64,000 bases of DNA from Lamellibrachia satsuma (taxonomy: Eukaryota > Annelida > Polychaeta > Sabellida > Siboglinidae). Under the pieces are notes generated by a model. The model saw only the letters and a program-made list of their open reading frames with translations, had not been told where the DNA came from and did no database searches. The position numbers and the translations under genes were made by a program. Below, one piece after another: positions 59,291 through 64,000 of the stretch; position 1 is the stretch's first letter, and every line of letters starts with the position of its first letter. The stretch lies in the NCBI GenBank assembly GCA_033239005.1, contig BSQZ01000009.1:695501-759500 (forward strand), in the 5' to 3' direction.

Positions 59291-59461
59291 CGATGTACAC
59301 TTGGTCGTTATGTGAAAGATGCCATGAGGAGTGTAGATACTGAAGACCGATGTACACTTGGTTGTTATGTGAAACACGCCATGAGGAGTTTAGCTACTGA
59401 AGACCGATGTACACTTGGTCGCTATGTGAAAGACGCCATGAGGAGTGTAGCTACTGAAGAC
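59291..59461 (+). repeat. 57-bp tandem triplication in the HTH exon
   Basis: Three units starting at 59291, 59348 and 59405, each coding for [19 protein letters not shown] or a close variant. The units are nearly identical, so the triplication is younger than the decay of the rest. Confidence 0.92.
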
Positions 59462-59543
59462 CGATGCTACAAGAAGTCGTTTTTTACTATACAGGTAGGT
59501 CAATGTATAATTTATATATTTAGAGTGAATACATTTTGTGTTT

Positions 59544-59547
<4 letters not shown>

Positions 59548-59636
<89 letters not shown>
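59548..59636. repeat. (TA)n microsatellite in the pogo intron
   Basis: About 90 bp of TA, followed by a GTAC/ACAT-rich stretch to 59698. Confidence 0.97.
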
Positions 59637-59637
<1 letters not shown>

Positions 59638-61369
59638 CACGTGTACGTACATATGTACATACATGTGTATGTACATGTGTACGTACATACATACGCATGT
59701 CTCTTCGTCTATCCGTTGATCAAATGTTCTGCATGTCTATACTTCCAGGTGTTTACCGATCCTGAGGAGGAAGCCTTGATCTGATCACATCATCGAAGAT
59801 GTTTCATGGTCTTATTTGGTGTGCTGCTAGCTGAGCGAATTAGAAAGACATTCCCATCGTCATAGCGTGCCTATAAAATGGCATGAGTTTACTGGTTGCA
59901 TGGTTTCCTTATGCGCAGAAACGAACTCGGTTTGCGGATGCCAGAGACAACTAGTTTGTCGGGAGCTACTAGCTTCAACGTAACAAATGTGTCTTAGTTC
60001 TTTGATAATTTTGAAACTGTTATCTGTAGGCATGCATGTGAAGTGCGCCATATATGGAACTTATATGAAACTGGTTTGACAAATGGGATTAAAAAAGATA
60101 ACTTTCGCTGAACGCGGCAATCTTGTCACCCTTTGTTACTGCATAAATGCAGTTGGTCATGCGTTGCCCCTGCCTATATATTTCCACGTGTAAACTTCCG
60201 CGATCACAAGATAAACGGGGATCTAAATGGAAGTCTGGGTCTTGCCACACAGTCTGGCTGGATGAATTCTGAACTGTTCCCTAAAGTACTAGAGCACTTC
60301 ATTGAACATATGAATGTATATGTAACGAAACGCGGAGTTCTAGTCATGGATAACCAGGAAAGTCACATTTCTGTAGAGGTGGTGGAAATGGCGCGAGAAA
60401 GGGGGTTGCCTATTGTCACGTCCCCCCACACTGCAGTCATCGAATGCAGGATTTAGATGTAGGAGTATATGGGCCCTTTAAACGGTACTTCAACACGGCA
60501 TGCCACTCTTGGATGTTCTCACATCCAGCTAAGACAATCACCATTTGAGATGTTGCTGAACTGAGTGCGGAAGTGCTTGATATGGCATTCTCACATTGCA
60601 ACATAACGTCATCATTCAAAGCAACCGGCATCTATCACATGAACAGGAATATATTCCCCGCCGATGCGTTACTGTCGGCGACTGCCACTGACAGATGCGT
60701 TGATGTGAATACACCTGCGACAGAACTAGCACCATCGACCAGGCAAGGATCACCAGCAGCATCTACTAGTCAAGGATCACCACCAGCATCAACCCGTAAA
60801 GGATCACCTGAGCCATCTCAGAGGCACACACCTGAGGACCTGTGACCATATCAGAAGGCAGCTCCTCGAAAAGGTACTACAACAAAACGGATATAGAGAA
60901 AATCGGCCATCATCACCGACACTCCCGAGAAGGAAGAGTTACTAAACAGAAGAAAGAGGGCGAAGAATACATGTCTACCGTTCGCACAGGGCAAACATGT
61001 CGACCAGGACGCGAGCAGGCCAGGAACAGGTTACACAGACATCAACAACGGCAGGCAAGATGAACGGGACATACGAGACACGGACGTGGAAGATGACAAG
61101 CAAAATGAACATCATGAGGATATCCACACAGTCGACTATGTAGTTATGTCATACGCTGGAGAAAAAAACAGTCGTTCATTACATCGGTTTGTTGTTGGAT
61201 GAGGAAGATGAGGACGGAGACATTGAAGTTCGCGTCTTACGGAAGGCACACAATGTAGACAATGCTTATGTAGATCCGGTTGTCGAGGATATCCACGCTG
61301 TGCCTGTAACGTCAGTAAATGTAGTGCTTTCCAGACAGGTAGATAAGCAATGTCCTACCAAGAGAACTA

Positions 61370-61790
61370 CGTGGATTAAGCGGTTTCCTGTAAACCTGGA
61401 ACACTATCATATAAAGAAGGAAGAGATGTGACGGTAAGCTAATACATAGTTTGCAGGTAGCTTGAGGTAATTAAACATAACTTCGACAATTGGTATTAAT
61501 TGCAAACATTTGTTATCCCCCTTCAGAATGAGGAGTTATGGGCGGCAAGCCTGGTGTCGAGATCCTCCTTTCTGTGCCAGTAGTGGCAATGTAGTGTTTC
61601 CAAATCCGGCGAGAATTACAGGAATTAAGCGGTTTCGAGTAAACATGAAAAGCTACAATAAAAATTAGGAAGATACTTAATAGTAAATATGTTGTAGGTA
61701 GGCTGGTGGTAATTAAACGTATCACTTAGTTTTACATAATTGGCAATAATTGCAAACATTATTTGAAACAGATCTTTCTCAAGAAGCGGA
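61370..61790. repeat. duplication of the transposase 3' end, period about 246 bp
   Basis: 'taagcggtttcctgtaaac' (61378) recurs as 'taagcggtttcgagtaaac' (61624). 'ggtaattaaac' and 'attgcaaacat' also recur at the same spacing, as does 'gaggagttatgg' / 'gcggagttatgc'. The second unit includes only the last codons of the gene. Confidence 0.8.
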
Positions 61791-61944
61791 GTTATGCGTA
61801 ACATGCATGTGCAGTAAAAGCATAAAAGTAATATTTTAATACAAGGTATGTTAAATAACGTGCAGAATATGTATCACACGTTTGTGGTAATAACAATTAT
61901 ATGTTCAACTCATTGTTCTGTTTTAAATGTAAAATTGGTATTCT

Positions 61945-61980
61945 GGCTCAAGGGACCCCACGAGTGGGGTCCCTTGAGCC
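61945..61980. repeat. perfect 36-bp hairpin
   Basis: Arms of 17 bases (ggctcaagggaccccac) are separated by two bases (ga) and are perfectly complementary. It is GC-rich in AT-rich surroundings. It is not followed by a T run on either strand that would make it a terminator. Confidence 0.95.
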
Positions 61981-62454
61981 ACTACACATACTTCCACTAA
62001 TTTGCATATACTTTGAATTTGACAAATCCCAGCCCACGTAATTTCTAGACCTTCTTAGAGGACATCCTATGTGTTCGACAGAGCAATTTTCATGTTAAAA
62101 CATGCACAAGTTTTTGTTTTATAGCTAAAAATGTGAAAAGTGGCTCATAAGTCCCAACTTGCCCCTACTCCAGGGAAAACAAATAGTTTGGAATACAAAA
62201 ATACATGTCGGCCTACTTGGTCTTCGAGATATGAGTTATGTCGTACTGCATGCATTTGAATGAATTAATTAAGTTACGGTGAACATGCTAAATTTTATTT
62301 TATTTTAAGTAATCGTGAATGTTTTATTGCGCAAGAGGACATAGCTATGTGGAATAAAGTGTCGGATATGAATAAAAGCATTATTAGAACGATTTGATGT
62401 GTTTTTTATAAGCAATTTAAATTTTCTGAAGGCTCTAAAGGTTTTTAAGTAAGT
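61981..62454. other. unassigned sequence
   Basis: No gene or clear repeat beyond the hairpin. Confidence 0.4.
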
Positions 62455-62645
62455 TCATTAATGGTTTCCTCAGTATTTTGTAAGCTTGCTAAAGGTTCCC
62501 GCAATGTTTTGTAAGAACGTTTGGTTAACGTACAGAAAACTTTCCATGGGGCCTTTCCCAGAACGTTCCCATCAAACATTTTCATAACCAGCCAAGAATG
62601 TTCTTGGCTGGTTGTTCTACGTACCACCCCAAATAGGGGTGCCGA
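62455..62645. repeat. 'gtaagaacgtttggttaacg' repeat block
   Basis: Several words of 'ttttgtaag', 'aacgttcccatcaaacatt' and an inverted 'ccagccaagaa-ttcttggctgg' (62590-62612). Same family style as 35390-35560 and 43545-43660. Confidence 0.55.
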
Positions 62646-63300
62646 TGGGGCCCCAAATCAAAGGGAATTTAACAAATAAAAAATGCTGTAACTCCTTTCT
62701 GGGGTCGTACAAGAAACCCTGAAAGTTTGGCGTCCAAGGTCGAAAGCATCTGTGGGTAGCAGCATAACAAAGGCCCATTATATTATGACTGTAGATATCC
62801 ATAAATGTGGCTTTAACTGAAAAAAACTTATGATTGCGCTTTATCTCCGGGCAACGTCGGGTAATTCAGCAAGTTCGTAATAATATGATGTTATTTTGGT
62901 GGTCGCTATCGTTACCATCTACAAGTAACAGGCCTGCCTATATTGAGTTGCTGAACCGGTAGGAACGTGTAAACGAAACACGGGCAGCTAGCCATACCCG
63001 TTACACATTTCAGTTGCTGAACCTCTCTACATGTATACTTAAATAAATAAATAATTTTAGAGTTAGTAACTTAATGTTGTAAAAATCGAGGCAAATTGTT
63101 TCGGAACATAAGAGCAGTATTCCGTTGCAGGGATAAACGGAGGGAGATGACAGTCAACATGATACGATGCTGTGTGGAAGTGAAGACGTCTCGTAAGCTA
63201 CCGCAACGGGAAAAGACTTAGGGACTAATACACACGAACTCTATGTGGCGTGTTTGGCGCTGCGGATGTCCTTCAACAAACTTGTGTTGTCTCCAGTCTC
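62646..63300. other. unassigned sequence
   Basis: No feature recognised. Confidence 0.4.
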
Positions 63301-63301
63301 G

Positions 63302-63457
63302 CGCACACGGAACATGGCTGCCGGCGGCATGTATCAGATAGGAATAAACCTCTGTACTATTATATTTACTCTACGTGTGCTATTCTTGACTAACACATGA
63401 ATGATATAGTTTCTATTGACTAATACAGAGTTCTTTTCTTCGATGACCCACGAACAA

Positions 63458-63492
<35 letters not shown>

Positions 63493-63652
63493 TAAGTGCA
63501 CACGGAACATGGCTGCCGGCGGCATGTATCAGATAGGAATAAACCTCTGTACTATTATATTTACTCTACGTGTGCTATTCTTGACTAACACATGAATGAT
63601 ATAGTTTCTATTGACTAATACAGAGTTCTTTTCTTCGATGACCCACGAACAA

Positions 63653-63691
<39 letters not shown>

Positions 63692-63700
63692 TAAGTGCGT
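63302..63700. repeat. recent tandem duplication, period 195 bp, ending in (GCGT)n
   Basis: The block from 'cacacggaacatggctgccg' through 'gacccacgaacaagcgtgcg' is present twice (63306 and 63501), almost without change. Each copy ends in a (GCGT)n run of about 30-40 bp. The (GCGT)n was probably the recombination or slippage site. Confidence 0.93.
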
Positions 63701-64000
63701 GCGAGCCACGGTCCACTGCTGGACGATTCATAAAAATGATTCAAAGAAGATCAAATCGTCCCAGAATTCCTGCTGAAGGCTGCCGGTGGCAACTGAAACG
63801 TTCATTGACTAAGTAACCTCAACAGTTGTGTTTTCAGGAAAATCGTTACTAAACTGCCACCAATTAATTCACACGAACGGGCAATGTTTGTGTTTAATGC
63901 TGTCTTTCCGACTCATGAAACGTAGCCCGACTCATGAAACGTAGTTCATTTAGTGCCCTGCATGGGCCGGACTTTGGGTCTCTACATAATTTTGTGGGTC
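63701..64000. other. unassigned window end
   Basis: No gene. At 63908-63944 the 18-base word 'cgactcatgaaacgtagc' occurs twice in tandem. Confidence 0.45.

Larger units (their letters stand above)
59216..61431 (+). pseudogene. pogo/Tigger-like DDE transposase with C-terminal tail
   Basis: N-terminal CENP-B/psq-type helix-turn-helix ([35 protein letters not shown]) with its third helix triplicated. An intron (59495-59748) in phase 0 follows, then VFTDPEEEALI. The catalytic domain is read in broken frames: the first Asp position is WNLYETGL, where relatives have N-V-D-E-T-G. Further on are AERGNLVTLCYCINAVGHAL, VLVMDNQESHI (second Asp present) and DLDVGVYGPFKRYFN (third Asp present) after a frameshift near 60440. 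A Ser/Pro-rich stretch with three STRQGSP-like repeats follows. The last part (IITDTPEKEELLNRRKR; EDEDGDIEVRVLRKAHNVDN) is the acidic tail seen in invertebrate pogo-like genes and ends at 61431. It cannot be active. Confidence 0.85.

Noticed and set aside
63302..63700. CRISPR-like or satellite array
   Set aside because: Only two units, eukaryotic context, and the spacing is explained by one duplication.

Overview
This is metazoan nuclear DNA. It is AT-rich, carries many (TA)n, (GT)n and other simple arrays, has almost no continuous host coding sequence, and is filled with degenerate animal transposons: CR1-like LINEs whose ORF1 has a Cys-rich zinc finger and an SGNH esterase, RTE-type LINEs, L2-like LINE 3' ends, a tRNA-derived SINE, a small Ty3/gypsy LTR element, a pogo/Tigger-like DNA transposon, MITEs and long-inverted-repeat elements. 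A marine invertebrate fits this mix best, but the sequence alone does not fix the phylum.

Layout. 1-8.7 kb: a 5'-truncated CR1 copy, LINE remnants, a TA array, and a 2.2 kb minus-strand pseudogene of a multicopy invertebrate protein family marked by a HEEADTR motif. 8.8-19.1 kb: a four-level nest. A long-inverted-repeat element with a tRNA-like segment in each arm was hit by a SINE, the SINE by an RTE LINE, and the LINE by an LTR retrotransposon (12529-17182, 178-bp LTRs). Target-site duplications can be read at three junctions. 19.4-28.9 kb: many minisatellites, two GC-rich segments that look like host exons (21302-21694 and 27154-27582), and a candidate CTCF site. 29.8-32.8 kb: a 3 kb element with roughly 300-bp terminal inverted repeats holding two opposed CR1 copies, one inside the other, and a 455-bp MITE with a 4-bp duplication. 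33-40 kb: a LINE RT gene split by a TA array, then a second copy of the tRNA-like inverted-repeat element with another TA-interrupted LINE inside, closed by a retropepsin fragment.

44.3-52.1 kb is the best candidate host locus: three small phase-consistent exons beginning with a signal-peptide-like start, a separate 3' exon with a polyadenylation signal at 51.0-51.3 kb, and LINE fragments in the long intron. 53.9-57.96 kb holds a nearly full-length CR1 element on the minus strand, with an intact 632-codon RT segment, the endonuclease, ORF1, and a doubled 5' UTR monomer. 58.8-61.4 kb is a decayed pogo-like transposase gene with an intron and a triplicated recognition-helix segment. The last 2.5 kb has tandem duplications, a perfect 36-bp hairpin and a recent 195-bp duplication.

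No rRNA gene, canonical tRNA gene or CRISPR array was seen. The protein-coding content consists mostly of mobile-element remains. Host genes, where present, appear only as scattered exons whose links cannot be proven here.
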